Shown: piece by piece, positions 47,170 through 57,260 of the stretch
Numbering within the stretch: position 1 is the stretch's first letter
Layout of the letters: each line of letters starts with the position of its first letter
DNA from: Sandaracinaceae bacterium
Lineage (GTDB): Bacteria > Myxococcota_A > Polyangia > Polyangiales > Houyiibacteriaceae
DNA: 64,000 nucleotides
NCBI GenBank assembly: GCA_016706685.1
Contig: JADJJE010000012.1
Span: forward strand, 239,188 to 303,187
Direction: 5' to 3'
Notes under the pieces: model-generated
Told to the model about the DNA's origin: nothing
Database searches by the model: none
Seen by the model: the letters and a program-made list of their open reading frames with translations, nothing else
Made by a program: the position numbers and the translations under genes

Positions 47170-48189
47170 TCACTCTCGCCAGAAGAGCTTCCAGGGGTTG
47201 TGCTTCAGGTCGCGCAGCATCTCCTGCACGTCGTCGTAGATCTCCTCGTCCATGAGCATGGCGCCGACGGTGCCGCGGCCCTGGCGGATGTGGGTGACGA
47301 TCTCCTCGGCGTCCTCGGTGATGCCCGTGCCGCGGTGAGCGATGTCCGACACGTCGCGGATGGTGCTCTGGATCTGGGTCTGCTGCTCTTCGCCCAGCAT
47401 GTCCAGCAGGTCGTCCACCTTGGTGGCGATGCTGCGCGCGTCGGCCAGCAGCGGGTCGATCTCGCGGTTGATGCTGCTGGTGATGCCGTCCACGTTGCGC
47501 AGGGTGCGCTGCACGCGGGGCCCGGTGATGAGCTCGTTGGCGTTGCCCAGCAGGTCGTTGGTCTGGTCGGTGGCCGTCTCGATGTTCTGCATGATGCGGT
47601 CGATGCGGTCGCCGTGACGCGTGAAGATGCCGTCCAGCGAGCGCACCATGTTGGCGGCCGCCGAGAGCAGCGAGTCCAGCTCCTCGCGGTTGTCGCGCAA
47701 CAGGCCGTGGATGTTCTCGAGCAGCTCGAACATCATGGCGAACGCCTGGTCCATGCGCGGAGGGTCGATGCCCACGAGGATGTGACCGTCCGCCACCACG
47801 GGCCGGTCCTGGCTGCCGGGATCGATGGCGATGAGGCTCTCACCCACGATGCTGGTGGAGGTCACGTACACGCGTGCGTCCTCGTGGATGCTGTCGAAGT
47901 ACGAGGCCTGGATCTCGAGCCGGATGCGGATGAGCGGGCTGCGGCCCGTGTCCGGGTCCAGCGTACCGCCGCGGTACTCGATCTCCTCGACCCGGCCCAC
48001 GCGGATGTTGCCGATGTTGACGGGAGCGCCGCCCAGCACGTTTCCGGGGTGGTCGAAGTCGATGTAGAGGGTCTTTCCCTCTTCACCGGTGAAGCCACCG
48101 ATTGTGATGACGAACGCGCCCAGCAGCACGACGGCCACCAGGATCAGCAGGCCGACTCGGACCTCGAGGGACATTCCACCTTTACTCAT
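47170..48189 (-). CDS. MCE/MlaD-family lipid-binding transport protein
   Basis: The 339-residue protein has an N-terminal membrane anchor (VGLLILVAVVLLGAFVITIG), one MCE domain (about 35-125, HPGNVLGGAPVNIGNIRVG and STSIVGESLIAID) and a long helical C-terminal part with amphipathic repeats. MlaD-type proteins form a hexamer in the periplasm and pass lipids between membranes. The helical tail may build a tube as in PqiB/YebT-like or LetB-like systems. It is the last gene of a five-gene ABC lipid-transport operon and overlaps the ATPase stop by four bases. Confidence 0.93.
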   Translation of the reverse strand: MSKGGMSLEVRVGLLILVAVVLLGAFVITIGGFTGEEGKTLYIDFDHPGNVLGGAPVNIGNIRVGRVEEIEYRGGTLDPDTGRSPLIRIRLEIQASYFDSIHEDARVYVTSTSIVGESLIAIDPGSQDRPVVADGHILVGIDPPRMDQAFAMMFELLENIHGLLRDNREELDSLLSAAANMVRSLDGIFTRHGDRIDRIMQNIETATDQTNDLLGNANELITGPRVQRTLRNVDGITSSINREIDPLLADARSIATKVDDLLDMLGEEQQTQIQSTIRDVSDIAHRGTGITEDAEEIVTHIRQGRGTVGAMLMDEEIYDDVQEMLRDLKHNPWKLFWRE

Positions 48190-48944
48190 AGCTCTATCGG
48201 CCCTTCAGCCTCTCCCCGGATGAACTGCCTCACCACGGGGTCGTCGGTGTTTTCGAAGTCCGCCCACGTACCGAGCAGGCGAACGGTTCCCTTATACAGC
48301 ATCGCGATGCGATCCGAGATCGACTCGATCGACACCAGGTCGTGACTGACGACGATGCTCGTCACCCCGACCACATCACAGAGCTCGCGGATCATGGCGT
48401 CCACGCGGCGCGCGCTGATCGGGTCGAGCGAGGTCGTGGGCTCGTCGAAGAGCACGTACTCCGGGTCCAGCGTGAGCGCGCGGGCGATGGCCACGCGCTT
48501 GCGCATGCCGTCTCCGAGCTCGGCCGGGTAGGACTTGGCGAAGTCCTGCATGTGCACCTTCCCGAGCTGCACCATGGCCTGCTCGAGCGCTTCGTTCATG
48601 GAGAGGCCCTTGTGCTTGCGGAGCGGCAGCGCCACGTTCTCCACCGCGTTCATGGAGTCGAACAGGGTGGAGTTCTGGAACACCATCGCGCAGCGCATGC
48701 GCACCGGGTACATCTCGGTCTCGCTCTTGCGGCTGACTTCGTCCTCGGGCCTCCGGCTGCCCAGGTAGATGTTGCCGTCATCCGGACGCAGCAGCCCGAT
48801 GAGGTGCTTGATGAGCACGCTCTTCCCGACGCCCGAGCCGCCGATGATGAAGAAGCACTCGCCCGTACCGATCTCGAGGTCCACCCCGTTCAGGATGACC
48901 TTGGGGCCAAAGGCCTTGTGGATGTTCTCGAAGATGATGGACAT
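48186..48944 (-). CDS. MlaF-like ABC transporter ATPase 1 (altered signature motif)
   Basis: The 252-residue ATPase has Walker A GGSGVGKS, Q-loop VFQNSTLFDS, Walker B YVLFDEPTTSLD and H-loop VVSHDLVS, all normal. The ABC signature is not LSGGQ/M but ELGDGMRKR, with the central Ser and Gly changed. It should pair with the second ATPase of the operon. It lies 4 bases downstream of permease 1. Confidence 0.93.
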   Translation of the reverse strand: MSIIFENIHKAFGPKVILNGVDLEIGTGECFFIIGGSGVGKSVLIKHLIGLLRPDDGNIYLGSRRPEDEVSRKSETEMYPVRMRCAMVFQNSTLFDSMNAVENVALPLRKHKGLSMNEALEQAMVQLGKVHMQDFAKSYPAELGDGMRKRVAIARALTLDPEYVLFDEPTTSLDPISARRVDAMIRELCDVVGVTSIVVSHDLVSIESISDRIAMLYKGTVRLLGTWADFENTDDPVVRQFIRGEAEGPIEL

Positions 48945-48948
48945 GGGA

Positions 48949-49791
48949 TCAGGCGGGCAACAGGACGTAGCCCACGGCGCTCAGGATGAACTGCCAGATG
49001 ATGATGCCGAAGAGCGAGCCGACGACCGCCTCGGTGGTGGCGATGCCCACGCCCTCGGAGCCGCCGAAGGTGCGCAGGCCGCGCTGGGAGCTGACGATGG
49101 CGATGGTCCCGCCATACGTGATCATCTTCAAGAGGCCCAGGATCACGTCGCCCGACGTCAGCATGCTGAAGTTGAAGAACGTGTTGGGGTTCACATCGAA
49201 CATGACCATGCAGACCACCATGCCGGACAAGATGCTGATGGCCCCGCCCACGCACAGCACCACGGTGCCCATGACCACCGACGCGAGGAAGCGCGGCACC
49301 ACCAGGAAGTCCACCGGGTCGGCGGCGCTCATGCGCAGCGCGTCGGTCTGCTCGGTGACCACCATGGAGCCAATCTCGGCCGCGATGCCGGCGCCCACGC
49401 GCGTGGCGAGCGGCATGGCACCCACGGAGGCGATCAGGTCGCGCACCTGGAGCTTCAGGAACGTGGCGCCCAAGAGCGACATGTCGGGGATGATCTTGCG
49501 GGTCTGCAAGCCCATCTGGTACGCCACGATGGCCCCGATGAAGGCCATGGTGATGCCCATGAAGAACATGGAGCCGTTGCCGATGGCGTACATCTGCCGG
49601 GCGATGTCGCCCTTCTCGCGGTTGCCGCGCACGCAGTAATACAGCGTGCGGCTGAAGACGCCGGCGAGGTCCTTGATCTCGCGCGCATAGAACTCGAGCT
49701 GACTCTCCTCGACGTCGTCATCGTCGTGGTCATGATCGTGGTCATGGTCGTGCGGCTCGGAACCGGCGGTCTTGGCGGTGGCGGTGCTCAT
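48949..49791 (-). CDS. MlaE-family ABC permease 1 with His/Asp-rich N-terminus
   Basis: The 280-residue protein starts at ATG 49791. The N-terminus is a striking His/Asp stretch (PHDHDHDHDHDDDDVEE), which may bind metal or act as an acidic tether. The rest is a MlaE permease with about five to six helices and the conserved EIGSMVVTEQTDALR segment. It works with the MCE protein and ATPases to move lipids. It is 7 bases downstream of permease 2. Confidence 0.93.
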   Translation of the reverse strand: MSTATAKTAGSEPHDHDHDHDHDDDDVEESQLEFYAREIKDLAGVFSRTLYYCVRGNREKGDIARQMYAIGNGSMFFMGITMAFIGAIVAYQMGLQTRKIIPDMSLLGATFLKLQVRDLIASVGAMPLATRVGAGIAAEIGSMVVTEQTDALRMSAADPVDFLVVPRFLASVVMGTVVLCVGGAISILSGMVVCMVMFDVNPNTFFNFSMLTSGDVILGLLKMITYGGTIAIVSSQRGLRTFGGSEGVGIATTEAVVGSLFGIIIWQFILSAVGYVLLPA

Positions 49792-49798
49792 GCTCGCG

Positions 49799-50590
49799 TC
49801 AGTCCAAGATGAAGGTGGACAAGTAGTCCGCGATGAAGACGCCGCTGGCGGCCGCGACCACCGAGCGGTTGACGGCACGCCCCACGCCGGGCGCGCCGCC
49901 CGTGGTGGAGAGGCCGAAGTAGCAGGAGTTGAGCGCGATCATGATGCCGTAGAGGAAGGCCTTGATGACGCCGACGGCGAAGTCCCAGAGCTCCAGGCGG
50001 GGGAGGGCGCTGTTGAGGAACAGCATCCAGTGCACGTCCAGCATGACCGAGGCCATGCCCATGGCGCCTACGATGGCCAGGAAGTCGCCGATGATGCACA
50101 GGCACGTGAGGATGATGACGATGCTGATGGCGCGCGGCACCACCAGGTAGGTGATGGGGTCGATGGCCAGCGCGCGCAGCGCGTCCAGCTGCTCGGTGAC
50201 CGCCATGGTGCCGAGCTCGGCGGTGTTGTTGGCGCCCACGCGCCCGTTGAACATGAGCGCCATGAGCAGCGGGCCGATTTCGCGGAACGTGGTGTAGATG
50301 GCGGACCAGCCCACGAAGCTGCGGGCGTTGTAGCGAATGACCAGCGGCGCGGCCTGGATGACCATGATGGCGCCCACGAAGAACGCCGTGGCCGCGAGGA
50401 TGGGCAGCGACTTCACGCCCATGCGGTACATGTTGCGGACGAACTCGTAGCGGTCGATCTTCCACGGCATGGCGCGCCGCAGGATCTGCCCGGCCATGAT
50501 GGCGATGCCGCCCACCTGCTCGGCGATGTCGAGCATCGCAGCGCCCATCCGCTCGGGGATGGCTAGCGACGTCGAGGTTCCGTTGCTCAT
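49799..50590 (-). CDS. MlaE-family ABC permease 2
   Basis: The 263-residue permease starts at ATG 50590, overlapping the upstream ATPase stop (ATGA). It carries the MlaE signature ELGTMAVTEQLDALRALAID and about five to six membrane helices. Permeases 1 and 2 share the family signature but are clearly different in sequence, so the transporter core is likely a heterodimer. Confidence 0.93.
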   Translation of the reverse strand: MSNGTSTSLAIPERMGAAMLDIAEQVGGIAIMAGQILRRAMPWKIDRYEFVRNMYRMGVKSLPILAATAFFVGAIMVIQAAPLVIRYNARSFVGWSAIYTTFREIGPLLMALMFNGRVGANNTAELGTMAVTEQLDALRALAIDPITYLVVPRAISIVIILTCLCIIGDFLAIVGAMGMASVMLDVHWMLFLNSALPRLELWDFAVGVIKAFLYGIMIALNSCYFGLSTTGGAPGVGRAVNRSVVAAASGVFIADYLSTFILD

Positions 50591-51321
50591 AGGGGGCCCT
50601 CTGTCTCGCCTCGGATGAACTGGTGCACGTAGGGGTTGGTGGACGCCCACGCCTCGCTGAGGGTGCCGTCGAAGATGAGCTCGCCGTTGAGGAGCATGCC
50701 CACCCGGTCGGCGATGCTGAGCACGCGCTTGATGTCGCTGGACACGATCATCACGGTGCTGCGTTGCTCACGCGCTTCGTCGCGGATGAGGTTGCAGATG
50801 CGCTGGCTGGTGACGGGGTCGAGGCCGGCCGTGGGTTCGTCATACAGGATGTACGGCGCCCGGATGACGGTGGCGCGGGCCACACCGATGCGCTTCTTCT
50901 GGCCGCCCGAGAGGCTGGACGGGTTGCGGTTCTCGAAGCCGGGGAGCGACATGCGCATGAGGCGCTCGGACACGCGCTCTGCGATCTCTTCTTCGCTGAG
51001 GTTGTCGAACAGGCGCCGCAGCGGGAACGCGATGTTGTCGCCCACGCTCTTGTCGAACAGCGCGTAGTTCTGGAAGAGGTAGCCGATCTTCCGGCGCAGC
51101 TGGGCGAGCTTGAGTTCGTCGTGGAAGGTGACCTCTTCGCCGTCGATCCAGACCTGGCCCGACTCGGGGGTGAGCAGCCCGGCGATCGTCTTGAAGAGCA
51201 CGCTCTTGCCGGCCGCACCGGGGCCGATGAGCGCGTAGATGCACTCATGCGGAACTTCTAGGGAAACCCCGCGAAGGACGGGGGCCTTGAAGCGGAGATG
51301 GATGTCGTGAACCTTGATCAC
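50587..51321 (-). CDS. MlaF-like ABC transporter ATPase 2 (altered H-loop)
   Basis: The 244-residue ATPase starts at GTG 51321 and leads the operon. Walker A is GPGAAGKS, the signature LSGGQKKR is perfect and Walker B is YILYDEPTAGLD. The H-loop, normally SHD, reads VSSDIKR, with Ser for the catalytic His. Together with ATPase 1 it should form one normal and one defective ATP site. The 84-base gap upstream separates it from the divergent pseudokinase gene and should hold both promoters. Confidence 0.93.
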   Translation of the reverse strand: MIKVHDIHLRFKAPVLRGVSLEVPHECIYALIGPGAAGKSVLFKTIAGLLTPESGQVWIDGEEVTFHDELKLAQLRRKIGYLFQNYALFDKSVGDNIAFPLRRLFDNLSEEEIAERVSERLMRMSLPGFENRNPSSLSGGQKKRIGVARATVIRAPYILYDEPTAGLDPVTSQRICNLIRDEAREQRSTVMIVSSDIKRVLSIADRVGMLLNGELIFDGTLSEAWASTNPYVHQFIRGETEGPL

Positions 51322-51405
51322 CGTGTCGGGACGCTTTCAGCGGAAGCGGAGTCTACAAGTTTCGTTTCAAAAAGATAGCGTTCACGTCGTACTCTCGGCC
51401 CGCCC

Positions 51406-53346
51406 ATGCCAGACGCTTCCATCCCATCGCTGCCGCCGGGCACGCTCGTCCTGAACCGCTTCGAAGTGGTCGAGTTCGCCAACGAGGACGCCCTCGGCGC
51501 GCTCTACCGTGCGAAGGACACCAAGACCCAGCGCGCGATCGCGCTGCGCGTCTTTCGCCTCGCGCACATGACCCCGGGGGCGCAGCAGGCGCTCAAGGCG
51601 TCGGTCCGCGCGGCCACCAAGATCCGGCACCCGAACGTGGCCACCACCTTCGGCCTCGGCATCGCGCTGGGCGCGCACGTGCTGGCGTTCGAGTGGATCG
51701 AGGGGCAGACGCTGGCGGCGTGCCTCAAGGCGCGCGGCGGCAAGCCGGTGTCGCTGCGCGGCGCGGCCCAGGTCATCCACAGCGTGTGCGAGGCGCTCGA
51801 AGCCGCCGAAGAGCACGGCGAAGGGGCCCCGCACGGAGCGTTGCGTCCGGACGCCGTCTGGATTGGCCAGAACGGCGTCGTGAAGGTGGCCGAGTTCGGG
51901 GTGGCCAGCGCGCTCGTGGGGCAGCTGGGCATCGGGGTGCTGCCCGTGGACGAGCAGACCTGCCTGGCGCCGGAAGTGAAGGCGGGTGGGGCGGCCACGC
52001 TGCAGTCCGACGTCTTCTCGGTGGGCGCCATCACCTACCAGCTGCTCACGGGGCGCTCCACGGCGCAGGGCTATGTGGCCCCCTCCAAGGCGCACGAGCA
52101 CGGCACACCGGCCATCGATAGCTGGTTATTGAAGTGCCTCGCCCCAGACCCGGCCAACCGCTACGCCATCTTCGACGTGGTGCGCGAGTCGCTGGACGAC
52201 CTGGTGCAGCACGCCCCCGAGCCCGCGCCCACGGCCGACTTCGGCGTGGCCCTGCGCGCGGCAGGGGCCGCAGGGCGCGTCTCGCTGGTGGCACCGGACC
52301 CCAACGCACCCGGGGCAGGCCGGCCGCAGGTGGGCGCGCGCGTGTCCATCGACGAGGGCTTCCGGCCCACGGCCGACGTGCAGGCAGCGGGCGCGGCGCC
52401 GTCGGCCATCGTGGACCTGGGCTCGCTCTTGGCGCAGGTCACCGAGAACGACTCGCAGCGCTGGATCGTGGTGAAGGACGGACTCGACCACGGGCCGTTC
52501 TCCGGGCGCGAGCTGGTGCGCATGCTGGTGGCTGGCGAGGTGTCCAGCACCCACGGCGTCATGAACATGGACACCGGCGAGCGCAAGCCCGTGGCGCAGT
52601 GGCCCGAGTTCTCGGAATTCGCGGCTCAGTACGCCGCCAAGGTGAAGCAAGAGGCCACCGCCGTGGCCGTGACCAAGGTGGAGTCCTCCGAGAAGAAGGC
52701 CGGGCGCACCAAGCTGCTGGTGGGCGGCGCGCTCATCCTCGCGGTGGTGGGCGGCGGCGTGGCGTTCGCGGTCACCCGGACGGCCAGCGACAGCGAGCGT
52801 GTGGCGCAGGCCGACCTCGACGGCCTCTACGAGATGGGCGAGATCGCCATCGAGGGCACGGCCGAGACGCTCACCGACCCACACGCCGCGGGCGGCGGGA
52901 GCCGTCGGCACGGCGGCGGAGGTGGCCAGAGGCCGACGGGCGGTGGCGGCACCCCCGGCGCTCCCAGCGAGGGCGGCGGCGGGGGCGGTGGGGGCTCTGG
53001 CCTGTCTTACGAAGACGCCATGAACCGCGAAGTGGAGATGGGCGACATCAGCGGCGGCGGCGCCGGCGGCGGCCAGCTCACGTCCGCCCAGGTGGCCGCG
53101 GTCATGAACCAGCACGTCAACCGCGTCTACGGCGCGTGCGTGGTCCCCGAGCAGGCGCGCGGCGGCGACCTGAACGGCGTCACCATCGACATCGCCATCC
53201 TGGGCAGCGGCCAGGTGCAGGGCGCGAGCGCCCGCGAGGGCAGCCAAGAGTTCAAGTCCTGCGTGAACCGCGTGGTGCGGGGGGTCAACTTCCCCTCGTT
53301 CGGTGCGCCGCGCATGGGCGCCCGCTACCGCTTCAACGCGCGCTGA
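51406..53346 (+). CDS. Pseudokinase with GYF-like and AgmX/TonB-like domains
   Basis: The 646-residue protein starts with a Ser/Thr-kinase fold (about 15-275) that has lost its catalytic residues: the ATP-binding Lys site reads AIALRVF, the HRD loop reads HGALRPDAV and DFG reads EFG. A GYF_2-like domain follows (about 350-405, WIVVKDGLDHGPFSGRELVRM), then a membrane helix (KLLVGGALILAVVGGGVAF), a Gly-rich linker and a C-terminal AgmX/TonB-like domain (VAAVMNQHVNRVYGACVVPE). It probably senses or scaffolds rather than phosphorylates. AgmX-type ends occur in myxobacterial gliding and envelope proteins. Confidence 0.85.
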   Translation: MPDASIPSLPPGTLVLNRFEVVEFANEDALGALYRAKDTKTQRAIALRVFRLAHMTPGAQQALKASVRAATKIRHPNVATTFGLGIALGAHVLAFEWIEGQTLAACLKARGGKPVSLRGAAQVIHSVCEALEAAEEHGEGAPHGALRPDAVWIGQNGVVKVAEFGVASALVGQLGIGVLPVDEQTCLAPEVKAGGAATLQSDVFSVGAITYQLLTGRSTAQGYVAPSKAHEHGTPAIDSWLLKCLAPDPANRYAIFDVVRESLDDLVQHAPEPAPTADFGVALRAAGAAGRVSLVAPDPNAPGAGRPQVGARVSIDEGFRPTADVQAAGAAPSAIVDLGSLLAQVTENDSQRWIVVKDGLDHGPFSGRELVRMLVAGEVSSTHGVMNMDTGERKPVAQWPEFSEFAAQYAAKVKQEATAVAVTKVESSEKKAGRTKLLVGGALILAVVGGGVAFAVTRTASDSERVAQADLDGLYEMGEIAIEGTAETLTDPHAAGGGSRRHGGGGGQRPTGGGGTPGAPSEGGGGGGGGSGLSYEDAMNREVEMGDISGGGAGGGQLTSAQVAAVMNQHVNRVYGACVVPEQARGGDLNGVTIDIAILGSGQVQGASAREGSQEFKSCVNRVVRGVNFPSFGAPRMGARYRFNAR

Positions 53347-53399
53347 CGGGGGCTGGCGCCTGCTTGCGCCCTCCTCAGGTGTAGGCCATTCACGCACTC

Positions 53400-54215
53400 A
53401 TGCGCACATGGTCGCCCGCTGCTTCGTTCTTCTGTCTGGTCCTCGTCCTCGGCCTCGCGGCCTGTGACGCCACCCTCGAGAGCGGGCTGGACGAGACCCA
53501 GGCGGACGCGGTGGTGGTGGCCCTGCACGGGCAGGGCATCGGCGCAGAGAAGCTGGCCAGCGCGGGGAACGACCCCTCCTTCGAGGTGCGCGTGGCCGCC
53601 GACGACGTGGGCCCCGCGCTGCGCGTCCTGCGCGAGGCCGGCTTGCCGGCGGCTCCAGAGCCCGGCGTCCATGCCGTGTTCGGGGAGGGTGGGCTGGTCC
53701 CCACGGCCACGGAGGAGCGCGCCCGCTATGCGGCGGCGCTGGGTGGCGAGCTGGCCGGCACGCTCGAGCGCATCGACGGGGTGCTGGACGCGCGGGTGCA
53801 CGTGGCGCTGCCCGACCGGCGCCTGGCCCTCATGGACGACGCGCCGCAGCGGCCACGGGCCTCGGTGCTCCTCAAGCACCACCGCGGAGAGCCCCCTTAC
53901 GACGCCGAAGCGGTGCGCGCGCTGGTGGCCGGGGCCGTGGACGGGATGCTGCCCGCCGACGTGGCTGTCATGTCCGTGATCGCTCCGCCCCCCTCGGACA
54001 GCCGCCAGGCCCTGGTGAAGCTGGGGCCCGTCTCGGTCACGCGGGGGTCCTCTCCGGCCCTCCGGACGATCTTGATCGCGGGGCTGGCCGGGCACGCGGT
54101 GCTGGCCCTGCTGCTGGTGGGGGTGGTGGCCCGCGCTCGTCGCCGGGTGGGGGAGCTGGAGGTCAGCCTGGCCAAGGCGGTCGAGGCCAACGCCGCCCTG
54201 AGCCCCGCAGAGTGA
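53400..54215 (+). CDS. SctJ (YscJ/PrgK)-like inner-membrane ring lipoprotein
   Basis: The 271-residue protein has a signal peptide and lipobox (LGLAACDATLESGL). Next come the two ring-building motifs of SctJ: ETQADAVVVALHGQGIGAEK, and VHVALPDRR in the second domain. A C-terminal membrane helix (ILIAGLAGHAVLALLLVGVV) and cytoplasmic tail follow. This order matches type III secretion SctJ proteins exactly. No other secretion genes are near: it sits between the pseudokinase and complex I. It may belong to a dispersed non-flagellar apparatus or have another role. Confidence 0.82.
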   Translation: MRTWSPAASFFCLVLVLGLAACDATLESGLDETQADAVVVALHGQGIGAEKLASAGNDPSFEVRVAADDVGPALRVLREAGLPAAPEPGVHAVFGEGGLVPTATEERARYAAALGGELAGTLERIDGVLDARVHVALPDRRLALMDDAPQRPRASVLLKHHRGEPPYDAEAVRALVAGAVDGMLPADVAVMSVIAPPPSDSRQALVKLGPVSVTRGSSPALRTILIAGLAGHAVLALLLVGVVARARRRVGELEVSLAKAVEANAALSPAE

Positions 54216-54234
54216 TTCCCGCAAGAGACCTTCA

Positions 54235-54263
54235 TTGACACCCGGAAGCCAGGGTACTATCAC
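54235..54263 (+). promoter_or_regulatory. Candidate promoter of the nuo operon
   Basis: TTGACA (54235-54240) and TATCAC (54258-54263) are separated by 17 bases, a good sigma70 match in the 148-base gap before nuoA. It implies a leader of about 90 bases. An overlapping TACTAT could also be the -10. Confidence 0.55.
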
Positions 54264-54363
54264 CATGCCGCTCGAACCCGGGCCCCCTCGCGCCGTTCGT
54301 CTGGACGCGCCGCGACCCCCCGCTCGAAGGCCAAATCACCCCTAATCCGGAGCGCTTCGCTTC

Positions 54364-54723
54364 ATGTTCGCCGTCTATCTCCCCGTGTTCATCATGCTGG
54401 GCGTGGCCACCTTGGTCGCCCTCGGTATGTTCACGGCCACCTCTCTGGCCGGGCCCAAGAACATGACCGCGGAAAAAGCCATTCCGTACGAGTCAGGGTC
54501 CGAGACCACCGGCGCCAACCACCTCAGGATGAGCATCAAGTTCTACCTGACGGCCATCCTCTTCGTGGTCTTCGACATCGAAGCGGTCTTCCTCTACCCG
54601 TGGGCGGCCATGTTCCGCAGCCTGGGCTGGATCGGCTTCGTGGAGATGCTGCTGTTCATCGTGATTCTCGGCATCACGCTCATCTACGCGTGGAAGAAGG
54701 GGGCGCTCGAATGGGAGAGCTGA
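54364..54723 (+). CDS. nuoA: NADH-quinone oxidoreductase subunit A
   Basis: The 119-residue membrane protein has three helices and the family motifs PYESGSETTGANHLRMSIKF and FDIEAVFLYPWA. It is part of the membrane arm of complex I near the quinone site. It is the first gene of the nuo operon and overlaps nuoB by 13 bases. Confidence 0.97.
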   Translation: MFAVYLPVFIMLGVATLVALGMFTATSLAGPKNMTAEKAIPYESGSETTGANHLRMSIKFYLTAILFVVFDIEAVFLYPWAAMFRSLGWIGFVEMLLFIVILGITLIYAWKKGALEWES

Positions 54724-55310
54724 ACCAGTTGAAGGTCATCGGCGGTGCGAGCGGCGAGAGCTTCTTCACCACCAAGTTCGACGCACTGCTCGCCTGGTCG
54801 CGCAAGTGGTCGCTCTTCCAGTACCCGTTCGCCACGGCCTGCTGCGGCATGGAGTTCTTCCAGGTGGCCGGCCCGCGCTACGACGTGGCGCGCTTCGGCG
54901 CCGAGGCCCCGCGCTTCAGCCCGCGTCAGTCGGACGTGCTCTGGGTGGTGGGCACCATCAGCCAGCGTCAGGGCCCCGTGCTCAAGCGCATCTACGAGCA
55001 GATGGCGGACCCCAAGTGGGTCATCGCCTTCGGCACGTGCGCCAGCTGCGGCGGGTTCTACGACAACTACACCACCATCCCCGGCGCCGACAAGGTCATC
55101 CCGGTGGACGTGTTCATCCCCGGCTGCCCGCCGCGCCCCGAGGCCGTGCTGGACGCGCTCATGCTGCTCCAGGAGAAGATCACCAAGGGCGACCGTCAGC
55201 CCATGACCGTGCCGCCCGCCGAGGTGCCGCGTCAGCTCAAGGAGCGCGTGGGCGAGCTGCCCGTGCTGCCCGCGGGGGGCCACGATCCCAAGAGCGGAGG
55301 TCACGGATGA
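54711..55310 (+). CDS. nuoB: NADH-quinone oxidoreductase subunit B
   Basis: The 199-residue protein starts at ATG 54711, inside the nuoA end. It binds cluster N2 with Cys residues in TACCGMEFF, FGTCASCGG and IPGCPPRPEA. N2 passes electrons to quinone. The C-terminal extension after about residue 165 is longer than in E. coli. The stop overlaps nuoC as ATGA. Confidence 0.97.
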   Translation: MGELNQLKVIGGASGESFFTTKFDALLAWSRKWSLFQYPFATACCGMEFFQVAGPRYDVARFGAEAPRFSPRQSDVLWVVGTISQRQGPVLKRIYEQMADPKWVIAFGTCASCGGFYDNYTTIPGADKVIPVDVFIPGCPPRPEAVLDALMLLQEKITKGDRQPMTVPPAEVPRQLKERVGELPVLPAGGHDPKSGGHG

Positions 55311-56023
55311 GCAAGTCTGCCATCGCTCGCCTCAAGGCTCAGTTCGGCGACAAGATCCTCTCCACCAGCGACTTCCGCGGCGACGACAGCTGCTACGTCG
55401 CCCCGTCCGACTGGGCGGCCGTGGCCACCTTCCTGCGCGACGACGACCAGCTGAAGATGAACATGTTCACGGACCTCACGGCCGTGGACTACCCCGAGCG
55501 CGAGCCCGACGAGCCCCGCTTCGAGCTGGTGCTCATGGTGCGCTCGCTCGAGAAGAACCACCGCGTCATGGTGAAGACCAAGGTCGCCGACGGCGCCACG
55601 CCCGCCACGCTGGTGGGCGTCTGGGCCGGCGCCAACTGGGCCGAGCGCGAGGTGTTCGACATGTTCGGCATCCGCTTCAAGGACCACCCGGACCTGCGGC
55701 GCATCCTCATGTACGACGAGTTCGAGGGGTACCCGCTCCGCAAGGACTACCCCATCGATCGCGTGCAGCCGATCGTGGAGTACCGCGACTCGAACGAGAT
55801 GACCAAGCAGGCCCCCTTCGGCATCGAAGAAGGTCAGCCGTTCGCGCGCATCGACTGGGAAGCTCGACTCGGGGCCGACAAGCCCACGCAGGTGAGCCCC
55901 GCCATCGCGCAGCAGCAGGGTGAGACGCGCACGCTCAGCGACAGCGCCGCCGCCCTGGTGATGGAGGCCAAGCTGAAGGCCAAGCGCGAGGCAGCCGCCG
56001 CCGAACAAGGCGCAAAGGAGTAG
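55307..56023 (+). CDS. nuoC: NADH-quinone oxidoreductase subunit C
   Basis: The 238-residue protein has the subunit C signature ANWAEREVFDMFGIRFKDHP, then LRRILM and GYPLRKDYP. An Ala/Lys-rich tail ends it. It is separate from nuoD, unlike the fused nuoCD of E. coli. Confidence 0.96.
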   Translation: MSKSAIARLKAQFGDKILSTSDFRGDDSCYVAPSDWAAVATFLRDDDQLKMNMFTDLTAVDYPEREPDEPRFELVLMVRSLEKNHRVMVKTKVADGATPATLVGVWAGANWAEREVFDMFGIRFKDHPDLRRILMYDEFEGYPLRKDYPIDRVQPIVEYRDSNEMTKQAPFGIEEGQPFARIDWEARLGADKPTQVSPAIAQQQGETRTLSDSAAALVMEAKLKAKREAAAAEQGAKE

Positions 56024-56026
56024 ACC

Positions 56027-57247
<1,221 letters not shown>

Positions 57248-57260
57248 GGTCTATTTATCT

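Noticed and set aside
51322..51405. Promoter boxes between the MCE operon and the pseudokinase gene
   Set aside because: The gap is relatively AT-rich, but I found no pair of boxes with correct spacing on either strand.
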